Assembly: GCF_900100205.1 (NCBI RefSeq)
Contig: NZ_FNEQ01000012.1
Coordinates: forward strand, 62,001-126,000
Length of the DNA: 64,000 bases
DNA from: Duganella sp. OV510
GTDB lineage: Bacteria; Pseudomonadota; Gammaproteobacteria; Burkholderiales; Burkholderiaceae_D
Direction of reading: 5' to 3'
Made by a program: the position numbers and the translations under genes. Shown piece by piece: positions 8,342 through 17,310 of this stretch. The notes below the pieces were generated by a model. That model saw nothing but the letters and a program-made list of their open reading frames with translations. It was not told where the DNA came from and ran no database searches. Position 1 is the stretch's first letter; every line of letters starts with the position of its first letter.

Positions 8342-9333
8342 GGCGTGTCCTCCTGGCCGTACAGGGCGAGGGCGCGCAGACAGGCGGCGCGGTGGGCGTC
8401 GCCGAGGGCGGGGCCGTAGTCGTGCTGCGCCAGCTGGAAGCGGTAGGGCAGCGCGCGCTGCTCGGCCTCCAGCACCCAGCCGGCCAGGCGCGACAGCTTG
8501 TGTTCCAGCGCCATCTGCGGCGGCAGCGCGGCGAAATCCAGCGCCAGCTCGGCCACCGCACCGCCTTCGAAATGCTTGGTCACCAGCTGCCCGCCCAGCG
8601 CCGGATCGTGGCGCGCGATCTGCCGCCACGCCAGGTGCCGCAGCGGATCGCCGGCCTGGTAGGCGCGGATGCCTGCAAAATTATCCAGCCCCACCGTGCC
8701 ATGCCCATCCTCGCTGGCCGCGCCGGACGACGGCAGCGGTGCCGCCGGCAGTTCCGGCGCCGGATACACCAGCACCCGCGCATCCGGCTGCCAGTAGCTC
8801 CAGGCGCGGAACAGGCCGAGCGGAAAGCGGGTCACCAGCCGCACACGCGGCGCCGCCAGCCAGCCGCGTTGCAGCGCCGGCGCCGACAGTACCACCGCGC
8901 TGCTGGCGCCCGCAGCGATATCGCTCACCTGGCGCGGCTCGCCGTCCGCCTGAAAGCCCAGCCACACGGCAAAGCGGTCCGGCCCAGCTGGATTCTGCAG
9001 CAGCAGCTCAAACTGCGCCGACTCGCCGGCAAACACCGGCTGCGTGCGTCCCGGCGCCAACCGCAGCGCCGCCAGATTGCGCGCGGTCAGCACCATATCG
9101 GCCACCGCGCAAGCGCCAGCAAAGAAGGTCAGCGCGAAGCCGAGGCCGAGGTTGTAGTTCAGCGCGCCGATCAGCATTACCAGCAGCAGCACTGTGAACG
9201 CCAGCCCGGCACGGGTCGGCAGGATGAACACCCTGCGCATGGTCAGCGTCACCGTGCCCGGCTCGCTGTCGCGCAACTGGAACAGCCACTTGTCGCGGCC
9301 CTTGCGATACAGGGCTTGCAGCGCGGCCACCAT
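8338..9333 (-). CDS. DUF58 domain-containing membrane protein
   Basis: Encodes 331 residues. Two hydrophobic segments near residues 40-80 (GLAFTVLLLVMLIGALNYNL then FALTFFAGACAVADMVL) form a membrane hairpin. The DUF58 core in the C-terminal half includes GIRAYQAGDPLRHLAWRQIA, a conserved segment before a von Willebrand-like fold. Members always travel with MoxR ATPases and often with TgpA proteins, as here. The biochemical role is unknown; an involvement in envelope protein assembly or substrate presentation is usually proposed. It starts 6 bp after the MoxR stop and overlaps the next gene by 4 bp, so all are probably on one transcript. Confidence 0.88.
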   Translation of the reverse strand: MVAALQALYRKGRDKWLFQLRDSEPGTVTLTMRRVFILPTRAGLAFTVLLLVMLIGALNYNLGLGFALTFFAGACAVADMVLTARNLAALRLAPGRTQPVFAGESAQFELLLQNPAGPDRFAVWLGFQADGEPRQVSDIAAGASSAVVLSAPALQRGWLAAPRVRLVTRFPLGLFRAWSYWQPDARVLVYPAPELPAAPLPSSGAASEDGHGTVGLDNFAGIRAYQAGDPLRHLAWRQIARHDPALGGQLVTKHFEGGAVAELALDFAALPPQMALEHKLSRLAGWVLEAEQRALPYRFQLAQHDYGPALGDAHRAACLRALALYGQEDTP

Positions 9334-9339
9334 GCTGGG

Positions 9340-10260
9340 CTAGACCGGCACCGAGGCCGCCAACTGCAACACCAGGTCGCGGCTGGCCAGCGCCACGCCA
9401 TGCGCCGACTTCAGCGGCCGCAGCCGGTGCGCGCACACCGGCACCAGCACCGCCTGTACATCCTCCGGCAGCACGTGGTCGCGTCCCTCCAGCGCCGCCC
9501 ACGCGCGCGCCGCCTGCAGCAGCGCAATTGCCGCACGCGGACTCAGTCCCTCGGCAAACATGCCGTTCTGGCGAGATGCCGCCGCCAGCGCCTGCACATA
9601 ATCGACCAGCGCCGCCGATGCGTGAATCTGCCGCAGTCCTTGTTGCGCCTGTGCCAGCTCGTCCGCCGTCATCGCCGCCGGCAGCGTCTTTAGCAGCGTG
9701 CGGCGGTCCTCGCCCATCAACAGTGCGCGCTCGGCGGCCGCATCCGGATAGCCCAATGAAAGACACATCAGGAAACGGTCTAGCTGCGACTCCGGCAGCG
9801 GGAAAGTGCCCACCTGATGCGTCGGGTTCTGAGTGGCGATTACAAAGAACGGCTCCGGCAGCGCGCGCGTCACGCCATCGGCGCTGACCTGGCGCTCCTC
9901 CATCGCCTCCAGCAGGCCGGATTGCGTTTTCGGCGTGGCGCGGTTGATTTCGTCGGCCAGCAGCACCTGGGTGAACACCGGTCCCGGATGGAACACGAAG
10001 CCGTTGCGCTCGCGTTCATAAATCGAAATGCCGTTGACATCGGCCGGCAGCAGGTCGCTGGTGAACTGGATGCGATTGAAGCGCAAGCCCAGCGAAATCG
10101 CCAGCGCGTGCGCCAGCGTGGTCTTGCCGACGCCCGGCACATCCTCCACCAGCAGGTGGCCGCCAGCCAGCAGGCAGGCCAGCGCCTGGCGGATCTGCAA
10201 CTCCTTGCCGACGATGATGTCGCCGACCTGACGTGCCACGGCATGCAATTTTGTGGTCAT
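9340..10260 (-). CDS. MoxR-family AAA+ ATPase
   Basis: Encodes 306 residues. The Walker A motif is EDVPGVGKTTLAHALA (about residues 40-55), the Walker B motif is VLLADEINRATPKTQSGLLE, and ATQNPTHQVGTFPLPESQLDRF carries sensor 1 and the arginine-finger region. The C-terminal lid follows. MoxR proteins act as chaperone-like ATPases that mature partner proteins. Here it heads an operon with DUF58, TgpA-like and MltB-like proteins, so an envelope or peptidoglycan-linked task is likely by context. It is divergent from the deacetylase-like gene, with 45 bp between start codons. Confidence 0.92.
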   Translation of the reverse strand: MTTKLHAVARQVGDIIVGKELQIRQALACLLAGGHLLVEDVPGVGKTTLAHALAISLGLRFNRIQFTSDLLPADVNGISIYERERNGFVFHPGPVFTQVLLADEINRATPKTQSGLLEAMEERQVSADGVTRALPEPFFVIATQNPTHQVGTFPLPESQLDRFLMCLSLGYPDAAAERALLMGEDRRTLLKTLPAAMTADELAQAQQGLRQIHASAALVDYVQALAAASRQNGMFAEGLSPRAAIALLQAARAWAALEGRDHVLPEDVQAVLVPVCAHRLRPLKSAHGVALASRDLVLQLAASVPV

Positions 10261-10305
10261 GATATGTATGGTAGATTAGCGCCTGAGGGGATTCTACAGA
10301 AAAAC

Positions 10306-11232
10306 ATGACCACCGCCATCTACAGCCATCCCGATTGCCAGCGTCACGACATGGGTGACTGGCACCCGGAATCACCGGCGCGCCTGCAGGCGATCGCCGA
10401 CCAGCTCATCGGTTCGCATATCAGCGACCTGCTGGAGCACCGCGACGCACCGCTGGTCGACATCGCCGACCTGGAACGCAACCACAGCAAGAACGCCATC
10501 GCCATCGTGCGCGACAACGTGCCGGCCGAAGGCGACACCTACCCGCTTGACAGCGACACCTCGCTTAACGCCTGGAGCTGGCGCGCCGCCCAGCGCGCCG
10601 CCGGCGCCGCCGTGGCCGCCACCAACGCCGTGCTGGACGGCGAAATCGACAACGCCTTCTGCTCGGTGCGCCCGCCCGGCCACCACGCGCGGCCGATCGA
10701 GCCGATGGGCTTCTGCCTGTTCAACAACGTGGCGGTGGCCGCCAAGCACGCGCTGGATGTGCGCGGCTTGTCGCGCGTGGCCATCGTCGACTTCGACGTC
10801 CATCACGGCAATGGCACCGAGGAAGCCTTTCTGCACGAGCCGCGCGCGCTGATGGTCAGCTTCTTCCAGCACCCGCTATACCCGTACAGCGAGCCGCTGC
10901 CGATCACCGAGCACCTGGTCAACGTGCCGGTGCCGGCGCACACCAAGGGCGAGGCGGTGCGGCAGATCGTCACCGAACAATGGCTGCCGGCGCTGCACGC
11001 CTTCAAGCCGGAGATGATCTTCATCTCGGCCGGCTTCGACGCCCACCGCGAGGACGATATCGGCGGCATGGGCCTGGTCGAAGCCGACTACGCCTGGATG
11101 ACCGAACAGATCATGACGGTGGCGCGCCAGCACGCCGGCGGCCGCATCGTCAGCTGCCTCGAAGGCGGCTACAACCTGTCGGCGCTGGGCCGCAGCGTGG
11201 TGGCCCACCTGAAGGCGCTGGCCGAGATCTAA
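10306..11232 (+). CDS. Histone-deacetylase-family (acetylpolyamine amidohydrolase-like) hydrolase
   Basis: Encodes 308 residues of the class II HDAC / AcuC / APAH superfamily, zinc-dependent amidohydrolases that remove acetyl groups from lysines or polyamines. It shows the double-His motif VRPPGHHARP (about residue 127), the metal motif VDFDVHHGNGTEEAF, a second metal Asp in SAGFDAHREDDIGGM, and the terminal GGYNLSALG. The bacterial substrate is not predictable. The ATG at 10306 follows a gap from the divergent MoxR gene. Its TAA overlaps the stop of the convergent peptidase gene by 4 bp. Confidence 0.9.
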   Translation: MTTAIYSHPDCQRHDMGDWHPESPARLQAIADQLIGSHISDLLEHRDAPLVDIADLERNHSKNAIAIVRDNVPAEGDTYPLDSDTSLNAWSWRAAQRAAGAAVAATNAVLDGEIDNAFCSVRPPGHHARPIEPMGFCLFNNVAVAAKHALDVRGLSRVAIVDFDVHHGNGTEEAFLHEPRALMVSFFQHPLYPYSEPLPITEHLVNVPVPAHTKGEAVRQIVTEQWLPALHAFKPEMIFISAGFDAHREDDIGGMGLVEADYAWMTEQIMTVARQHAGGRIVSCLEGGYNLSALGRSVVAHLKALAEI

Positions 11233-13193
11233 CGCAGGTTCTTGTCGAGGAAGGCCTCGACGCGGGTCCAGAAGTCGATGCGGCTCGCCGCGTGGCGCCA
11301 GCCGTGGCCCTCGTCGTAGGTGACATACTCGACGTTCTTGTTGTGCGCCTGCACCGCGTCGCGGAAGCGGTTGGCGTGGACGATCGGCACGCGCAGGTCT
11401 TCCAGGCCGTGCGCCATCAGCAGCGGCTGTTTCAGTTCGGCCGCGCGCAGCAGCGGCGAATACTGGTTGAACTGGGCGGCGTCCTGCTCCGGGTCGCCGA
11501 TCAGCGTGCGCAGGCTGTAGTTCAGCGTCTCTTCCGAGGCGTCCGAATACGGCGTGTTGAACATCAGGCTGATGTCGGTGACGCCAGCCCACTCGACGCC
11601 GGCGCGGAAGATCTGCGGATGCTTGATCAGTCCCATCAGCGTGGCATAGCCGCCGTAGCTGGCGCCCATGATACCGATGCGCTTCGGATCGGCCCAGCCC
11701 TGCTTGACCGCCCACAGCGCGGCATCGGCCAGGTCGTCCTGCATGCTCATGCCCCATTGTTTCAGGCCTGCCTTGAAATGGTCGTAGCCGTAGCCGGTGC
11801 TGCCGCGAAATTCGGGCTGGATCACCACATAGCCGCGCGACGCCAGGAACTGCGCCTCGGCGTCCCAGTGCCAGAACACGCCGCGCACGTTGGGGCCGCC
11901 GTGCACCAGCACCACGGCCGGCCACGGGCCGCTGGCCGGACCGGGCGGCAGCGTCACATAGGCCGGGATCTGGCGGCCATCGCGGGCCCGGTAGTGGTGG
12001 AAGTCGCGCAGACCCATGTCCTTCGCTGCGATGTCCAGATGGGTCGAGCCCAGCGCCAGCAGCTTGCCGCTGGCGCGCTGGTACAGCACATAGGTGGTCG
12101 GCTGGCGGTCCGAGGCAGCCGACACCAGCAGCACCGGCCCTTGCAGGCATTCGTCGGCGCAATCGATGGTGTTGGTGGTGCCCGGCAGCAGCGCGTCGAT
12201 TTTGGCCTGCTCGGCCTTCAACTGCGGATTAATCCACCAGGTGGTGCCAGCGTCGCCGTACAGGTGAACGCCCATCAGGCGGTGGCTGGCATAGTCGATC
12301 ACCGGCACGCCTCTGAAGTCGAAGCCGGGCAGCGAAACGATCGGTTCGGCCTCCATCTTCAGCGTCCTCAGGTCGTAGCGGTACAGCGCGCCATAGCCCT
12401 TGTAATCTGCGCGCACGTACAGCGTGTCGTTGCCATCGAAGAACTTTGGCACGAAGCGGCTGTCGTAGCAGCCGCTGTTGTTGAGTTCCTTCCATTCGTT
12501 CTCGCCGGCGCGGCGATAGGAATAGATGCAGCGGCCGTTTTTCTGCGACAGCACGATGCGCGCCTGGCCATAGGTGTCGACCATCCAGTCCTTGACGGCC
12601 GGCGGTTGCGTGCCGTCCACCGCCGGGCGCAACTGGCGGGTGCGTGTGTTCAGGCGGTACATGCGCGACTGGTCCGGCGCGATGTCGATATTGTTCCAGC
12701 TATAGTGTTCGACCAGGATATCGTCCGAGCCGTCGCGGGTGGCGGCCGAGTAAAGATAGTCGGCGGTCAGCTTTTGCGAGCGGATATTGCTGCCGAGGCT
12801 ATCCTGGCGGTGGCCCCAGTTGCCGGTGATCAGGTGGGTCAGTTCGCCGCCGTCGCGGTCGACCGCGACTTCTTCGAGGTTGCCCTGGAATTCGATCAGC
12901 AGATTTTTGACGGTAATGCCGATGCGCTTTTCATTGATCCAGTGCACGCTGTAGATCGTCTGGTCGGCCGACGCCTTGAACACGCCCTGGAACTGGGCGT
13001 CGCCATCGGTGCTGCGCACCGCCAGCACCGAGCCGCCGTCCGGCAGCGCCAGCACGGCCGCGACGTAGCCGCCCTTGGGCGACAGTTCGACATGGGAAAC
13101 CTGGGGTGTCTCGAAAAAACTTTGGACCGGCGGAGCGGCGTGGGCGGAGCCGGCGATAGCGGCGAACAGCAGGGGCAGAACGTAGGTTTTCAT
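11229..13193 (-). CDS. S9-family serine peptidase (prolyl oligopeptidase superfamily), exported
   Basis: Encodes 654 residues. The N-terminus MKTYVLPLLFAAIAGSAHA is a clear signal peptide, so it should act in the periplasm. Residues about 25-390 form a propeller-like region. The C-terminal alpha/beta hydrolase domain carries the triad: Ser in MGASYGGYATL (GxSxGG), Asp in GLEDLRVPIVHA and His in DEGHGWRHA. Family members cut short peptides, often after Pro or Ala. The start at 13193 is preferred to 13220 because the signal peptide begins there. It is the next gene after the OPT oligopeptide transporter on the same strand, which fits a shared peptide-use role. A hairpin sits just before its ribosome site. 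Confidence 0.9.
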   Translation of the reverse strand: MKTYVLPLLFAAIAGSAHAAPPVQSFFETPQVSHVELSPKGGYVAAVLALPDGGSVLAVRSTDGDAQFQGVFKASADQTIYSVHWINEKRIGITVKNLLIEFQGNLEEVAVDRDGGELTHLITGNWGHRQDSLGSNIRSQKLTADYLYSAATRDGSDDILVEHYSWNNIDIAPDQSRMYRLNTRTRQLRPAVDGTQPPAVKDWMVDTYGQARIVLSQKNGRCIYSYRRAGENEWKELNNSGCYDSRFVPKFFDGNDTLYVRADYKGYGALYRYDLRTLKMEAEPIVSLPGFDFRGVPVIDYASHRLMGVHLYGDAGTTWWINPQLKAEQAKIDALLPGTTNTIDCADECLQGPVLLVSAASDRQPTTYVLYQRASGKLLALGSTHLDIAAKDMGLRDFHHYRARDGRQIPAYVTLPPGPASGPWPAVVLVHGGPNVRGVFWHWDAEAQFLASRGYVVIQPEFRGSTGYGYDHFKAGLKQWGMSMQDDLADAALWAVKQGWADPKRIGIMGASYGGYATLMGLIKHPQIFRAGVEWAGVTDISLMFNTPYSDASEETLNYSLRTLIGDPEQDAAQFNQYSPLLRAAELKQPLLMAHGLEDLRVPIVHANRFRDAVQAHNKNVEYVTYDEGHGWRHAASRIDFWTRVEAFLDKNLR

Positions 13194-13200
13194 ACAGCCT

Positions 13201-13226
13201 CTATGATTGCAATACGGCAATCATAG
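13201..13226 (-). other. Hairpin in the spacer between OPT transporter and peptidase genes
   Basis: CTATGATTGC and GCAATCATAG form a perfect 10-bp stem around a 6-nt loop. It ends about 7 nt before the peptidase ATG on the minus strand and touches the AGAGG ribosome site. No T-run follows, so it may modulate read-through or translation rather than terminate. Confidence 0.5.
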
Positions 13227-13248
13227 AGGGGTATTGCTTTTTTGTCTA

Positions 13249-15240
13249 TCAGCTTTGCTGATGGACGCTGGCGCCGTTGCGCGCCGACCAGCGATACAGG
13301 CCGCCGACGATGGCGGCACCAAGCAGCAGCGCAATGATCATGGTGGTGCCTTCACCCATGCTGTTGGCGATGGCCAGCGGTTCGCCCTTGCCGGACAAGA
13401 CGATCAGGCCGGCCAGCGCGACGTTGAACAGGCTCTCGCCGACGATGAAGCCGGACATCACCAGCACGCCGATGCGCTTGGCCGACTCGCCGCCGGCCTT
13501 TTTCTCGACCGCGCGCTCGAACAGCCAGCCAGCGACGGCGCCAATCACCACCGGCGTGATCACCGCGCTTGGCAGGTAGATCGCCAGGCCGACGCCCAGC
13601 GGCGGCAGGCTGTACTTGTCGTTGCTGGCCTTTTTCAGCGCGAAGTTCACCAGCACCAGCGCCAGGCCGATCAGCGCGCCATAGCCAAGCAGATTCCATT
13701 GCAGGTTGCCGCCGATGACGCCCTTGGCCAAGGTCGAGATCAGCAAGGCTTGCGGCGCCGCCAGCGGCTGGTCCGAGATCGAATCCAGGTTGGGCGCGCC
13801 GACGAAGCCATTGGCGTGATTCAGCAGTTCCAGCACCGGCGGCACCACGCAGGAGCCGGCGGCCACGCCGATCAGCAGGCCGACCTGTTGTTTCCACGGC
13901 GTGGCGTTGACCAGCTGGCCGGTTTTCAAATCCTGCAGATTATCGTTGCCGATCACCGCCACCGCCAGCACCACGGTGGTGACGAACAGCGCGAAGGCGA
14001 TCAGCGCCTGCGCCACTTCCGGGCCCATGATGCTGCGGCCGACGAAGCCGACGCTCAGCGCGGCGCCGAGAATGCCCAGGATGGCGATGCCGGATACCGG
14101 CGAGTTCGACGAACCGATCAGGCCCGCCATATAGCCGCATACCGCTGCCGCGAAAATACCGGCGATCAGGATGTAGCCGACGCCCACCGCCACCAGCGGC
14201 ACCGACAGCGAGGCCAGCGGGCCGCCTTGCAGGAAGCTGGCCAGCAGCCAGCCGGCCGGCACCAGCGAAATCAGCGTCACCAGGCCGACGATGAAAATCG
14301 GGATGTCCATCTCGGTGCGTTCCAGCACGGCGCCGTCCAGCTTGGCCTTGCGCGCGGTGTCGATGGCCGACTTCAGGCCGCCGAGGATGGGCTTGGCCAG
14401 TCCGGCCAGCGTGATGATGGCGGCGATACCGATCACGCCGGCGCCCATCATGCGGACTTCCTTGGACCAGATGCTGAGCGCATGGTCAGCCACCGCCATG
14501 CCGGCGGCAGCAGGTGTCAGGCTGGTCATCAGCGGCACCAGGATGCCCCAGGCGATCACCAGGCCGGCCAGCATGGCGACGCCGACCGTGATGCCCATCA
14601 GGTGACCGGCGCCGATCAGCGCCAGCGAGCTGGAGGCGCCGATGCCGGTGGCGCCGGCGCCGGTGCGGAAGAAGATTGTCACTTCGGCAGCCATCAGCTT
14701 GGCGGCGGCGAAGGCGGCGAACACGGCCGAGGTCAATGCACCCCAGACCACCGCGCGCAGCCCGGCCTTGCCTTCAGCCGCGCCTTCGCGCGAGGCCATG
14801 CCGACTTTCAGCACTTCAGCGGCTGCCACGCCTTCCGGATATGGCAGCGACGATTGCGACACCAGCGCGCGGCGCAGCGGCACCGTGTACATCACGCCCA
14901 GCACGCCGCCGATGGCGCAGGCGCCAAAGGTCGGCCAGAACGGCACGTGCGCCCACCAGCCGATCATCAGCAGGCCGGGCAGGACGAAAATCACCGAGGC
15001 CAGCGTGCCTGCTGCCGAGGCGATGGTCTGAACGATGTTGTTTTCCTGGATGGTGGCGTCCTTGAACGCGCTCAGCAGCGCCATCGAAATCACCGCGGCC
15101 GGGATCGAGGTGGCGAAGGTCAGGCCGACCTTCAGGCCGAGGTAAACCTGGGCGGCGGTGAATACCAGCGTAATCAGAATGCCCAGAATAATCCCGCGAA
15201 GAGTGATTTCCCTCGGGTTGGACGGTGCAGCTATGCTCAT
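13249..15240 (-). CDS. OPT-family oligopeptide transporter
   Basis: Encodes 663 residues, nearly all hydrophobic, with about 14-16 predicted membrane helices. OPT family proteins import small peptides or metal chelates by proton symport across the inner membrane. Family features include the N-terminal block REITLRGIILGILITLVFTAAQ VYLGLKVG, the SLPYPEG motif near residue 120 (family-conserved) and GxSNSPVSG in the middle (GSSNSPVSGIAILG). The ATG at 15240 is chosen because GGAG lies 8 nt upstream; a GTG three codons earlier overlaps that site. The next gene on the strand is a secreted S9 peptidase. Substrate specificity is not predictable. Confidence 0.9.
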   Translation of the reverse strand: MSIAAPSNPREITLRGIILGILITLVFTAAQVYLGLKVGLTFATSIPAAVISMALLSAFKDATIQENNIVQTIASAAGTLASVIFVLPGLLMIGWWAHVPFWPTFGACAIGGVLGVMYTVPLRRALVSQSSLPYPEGVAAAEVLKVGMASREGAAEGKAGLRAVVWGALTSAVFAAFAAAKLMAAEVTIFFRTGAGATGIGASSSLALIGAGHLMGITVGVAMLAGLVIAWGILVPLMTSLTPAAAGMAVADHALSIWSKEVRMMGAGVIGIAAIITLAGLAKPILGGLKSAIDTARKAKLDGAVLERTEMDIPIFIVGLVTLISLVPAGWLLASFLQGGPLASLSVPLVAVGVGYILIAGIFAAAVCGYMAGLIGSSNSPVSGIAILGILGAALSVGFVGRSIMGPEVAQALIAFALFVTTVVLAVAVIGNDNLQDLKTGQLVNATPWKQQVGLLIGVAAGSCVVPPVLELLNHANGFVGAPNLDSISDQPLAAPQALLISTLAKGVIGGNLQWNLLGYGALIGLALVLVNFALKKASNDKYSLPPLGVGLAIYLPSAVITPVVIGAVAGWLFERAVEKKAGGESAKRIGVLVMSGFIVGESLFNVALAGLIVLSGKGEPLAIANSMGEGTTMIIALLLGAAIVGGLYRWSARNGASVHQQS

Positions 15241-15362
15241 CTTCAGCACTCCGGAGTTGTTGTTTGTATAATTTAAAGGGTAAAGCGCCCCATGATAAAC
15301 GAATACCGGTCCCGTTAGCAGGTAAAATAGCGGGTTGTCAGAACGTTTTTGAAGGTCAGAGC

Positions 15363-16313
15363 ATGTCGATACAATGGTACCCAGGGCATATGAATGCCGC
15401 CAAGAAGAAGGCGGCGGAACAGATGGAGAACACCGATCTGGTGATCGAGGTGGTCGACGCGCGCCTGCCCGAGGCCAGCACCAATCCGATGGTGGAGGAG
15501 CTGCGCAAGTTCCGTCAGCGTCCGTGCCTGAAGATCCTCAACAAGATTGATCTGGCCGACCCGGCCGCCACCGCTGCCTGGACCGCGTACTACAACGCGC
15601 AGGAAGGCGTGACCGCCTACGCGATGACCACCAAGAAGCCGGCCGACGTGGCGCGCATTCCGGAGCTGGCCAAGCAGCTGGCGCCGCATCGCGGCGTGCC
15701 GACCAAGCCGCTGCGCATCATGATCATGGGCATCCCCAACGTCGGCAAGTCGACGCTGATGAACGCCTTGCTGAAAAAGCGGGTGGCGAAAGTCGGCGAC
15801 GAGCCGGCGGTGACCAAGCAGCAGCAGAAGCTCTATCTGGACAAGAACACCGTGCTGGTCGACACGCCCGGCATGCTGTGGCCGAAGATTGCGCTGCCAA
15901 GCGACGGCCTGATGCTGGCCGCCAGCCACGCGATCGGCTCGAACGCGTTGATCGAGGAAGAAGTGGCCGAGTTCCTGGCCGGCGAACTGCTGGTGCACTA
16001 CCCGGAACTGCTGGTGGCGCGCTACGGCTTCAAGGAGCTGGAGAAATTTGACGCCATCGGCGTGGTGGAAGGTGTCGGCATCAAGCGCGGTTTCCGCCAG
16101 AAGGGTGGCGACCTGGATTACGAAAAGGCCGCCCACACCTTCCTCGGCGACTACCGCAGCGGCATCCTGGGCCGCATCTCGCTGGAAACGCCGGAGACGC
16201 GCAACGCCCGCCTGGCGCAACACGAAGCCGAGATGGCCGCCAAGGCCGCCGAGAAAGCCGCCATCGCCGCCGAAAAAGCCCGCGCCGCCGCCAACGGCAA
16301 GCGCGGCACCTAA
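15363..16313 (+). CDS. ylqF: Ribosome biogenesis GTPase YlqF (RbgA)
   Basis: Encodes 316 residues. It is a circularly permuted GTPase: G4 (KILNKIDLADP) comes before G1 (GIPNVGKSTLMNALL), followed by G3 (VDTPGML). The family assists late assembly of the 50S subunit. MSIQWYPGHMNAAKKKA is the typical N-terminus and fixes the start at 15363, with AAGG about 10 nt upstream. The last ~40 residues are an Ala/Lys/Glu-rich charged helix (EMAAKAAEKAAIAAEKARAA), longer than in Bacillus RbgA. The gene is divergent from the OPT transporter and ends just before a large palindrome. Confidence 0.92.
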   Translation: MSIQWYPGHMNAAKKKAAEQMENTDLVIEVVDARLPEASTNPMVEELRKFRQRPCLKILNKIDLADPAATAAWTAYYNAQEGVTAYAMTTKKPADVARIPELAKQLAPHRGVPTKPLRIMIMGIPNVGKSTLMNALLKKRVAKVGDEPAVTKQQQKLYLDKNTVLVDTPGMLWPKIALPSDGLMLAASHAIGSNALIEEEVAEFLAGELLVHYPELLVARYGFKELEKFDAIGVVEGVGIKRGFRQKGGDLDYEKAAHTFLGDYRSGILGRISLETPETRNARLAQHEAEMAAKAAEKAAIAAEKARAAANGKRGT

Positions 16314-16315
16314 AC

Positions 16316-16403
16316 CCGGGGTCAGTTCCGCCAAACGTACACGAGCCCTGCCGTAGCGTCCGCTACGGCAGGGCTCGTGTACGTTTGGCGGAACTGACCC
16401 CGG
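16316..16403. repeat. Long perfect palindrome, repeat family copy 1
   Basis: Two 43-nt arms (16316-16358 and 16361-16403) are exact reverse complements around a 2-nt loop. The outer 27 nt of each arm (CCGGGGTCAGTTCCGCCAAA onward) recur with one change in the copy at 33932-33995, whereas the inner part differs. It fills the space between the convergent ends of ylqF and the dioxygenase gene, so it could form a very stable RNA hairpin that stops transcription from both sides. It looks like a REP/MITE-type dispersed element, but no transposase is present in the window. Confidence 0.85.
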
Positions 16404-16405
16404 TT

Positions 16406-17200
16406 CTAGCCGAAGCGGAAGCTGCTGACGGCGAGGGCGCCCATGAAGGCGTCTTCGTGGTACGGCACGCTGGCGGCATCTTGCTCTGCCGCGCCCAGCA
16501 CCACCATCAGCGGCAGCAGGTGTTCCTCGCGCGGGTGCGCCATGCGCGCGGCTGGCGCCTGTTCCCATTGCATCAGCTGTGCCGTGCGCGCTTGCGGCGG
16601 CAGCGCCATGGTGGCGCGCAACCATCCATCAAAAGCGTGCGAAGCTGCCGCGCCGGCGGCGTTGAAGGCGCGCAGGTTATGGTAGCTCAAGCCGCTGCCG
16701 ACAATCAGCACACCCTGCTCGCGCAACGGCGCCAGCAAGCGGCCGACTTCCAGGTGCTCGCGTGGATCCAGACCATATTTCAACGACAGCTGCACAATCG
16801 GCATATTCGCCTGTGGATACACCGGATACAGCGCGCTAAAGGTGCCGTGATCGAAGCCGCGCTGCGCGTCCAGCACCGCGTGATGGCCACCGGCTTCCAG
16901 CAGTTGCTGCACCTGCGCCGCCAGTTCCGGCGAACCCGGTGCAGGATATTGCACCTCATACGTGTGCGGCGGGAAGCCACCGTAGTCATAAATCATCGGC
17001 GGCTTTGGCGACGACGACAGCATGAAGTCGCGGCCTTCCCAGTGCGCGGTAATCACCAGCAGCGCTTTCGGTGTGACGCCGAGTTGGCGCGGGATGTCGC
17101 GCAGCGAGGCGTCCAGCTTGCCATACAGATGGCCGACCTGGTCCATCATGAACGGCCAGGGGCCGCCGCCGTGGGACAGGAAATAGGTAGGTAGTGTCAT
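16406..17200 (-). CDS. 4,5-DOPA dioxygenase extradiol / LigB-type (DODA family) dioxygenase
   Basis: Encodes 264 residues of the class III ring-cleaving dioxygenase superfamily (YgiD/DODA-like). Metal-ligand and catalytic histidines are visible in FLSHGGGPWPF (near residue 10), ITAHWEGRDF, RGFDHGTFSAL and GLSYHNLRAF. Family members use zinc or iron to open catechol-type rings; E. coli YgiD acts on DOPA in vitro, and the physiological substrate here is unknown. The protein is cytoplasmic and the gene stands alone, ending right at the palindrome and divergent from the riboswitch-controlled receptor. Confidence 0.88.
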   Translation of the reverse strand: MTLPTYFLSHGGGPWPFMMDQVGHLYGKLDASLRDIPRQLGVTPKALLVITAHWEGRDFMLSSSPKPPMIYDYGGFPPHTYEVQYPAPGSPELAAQVQQLLEAGGHHAVLDAQRGFDHGTFSALYPVYPQANMPIVQLSLKYGLDPREHLEVGRLLAPLREQGVLIVGSGLSYHNLRAFNAAGAAASHAFDGWLRATMALPPQARTAQLMQWEQAPAARMAHPREEHLLPLMVVLGAAEQDAASVPYHEDAFMGALAVSSFRFG

Positions 17201-17302
17201 AGCGAATTCCTTTCAACCTTCACTATAGGCACTCATAGTTGCGGAATCAATGCAGTAAATATAGATGGATCATATCTAAAAACTGAATGATCTTGTCGGG
17301 CG

Positions 17303-17308
17303 TATAAT
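17303..17308 (+). promoter_or_regulatory. Candidate -10 box before the cobalamin riboswitch
   Basis: TATAAT lies a few bases upstream of the riboswitch aptamer, where a transcript carrying the whole aptamer would have to start. No good -35 was seen. Confidence 0.4.
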
Positions 17309-17310
17309 GT

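Noticed and set aside
10876..12162. Long minus-strand frames across the S9 peptidase and the end of the deacetylase-like gene
   Set aside because: They are in other frames of certain genes and translate to Arg/Gly/Pro-rich sequence.
13207..15276. A 689-codon open frame on the plus strand opposite the OPT transporter
   Set aside because: It is a G+C-driven mirror frame; its product is His/Gln/Asp-rich low-complexity, with no recognisable domain, and the opposite strand encodes a clear transporter.
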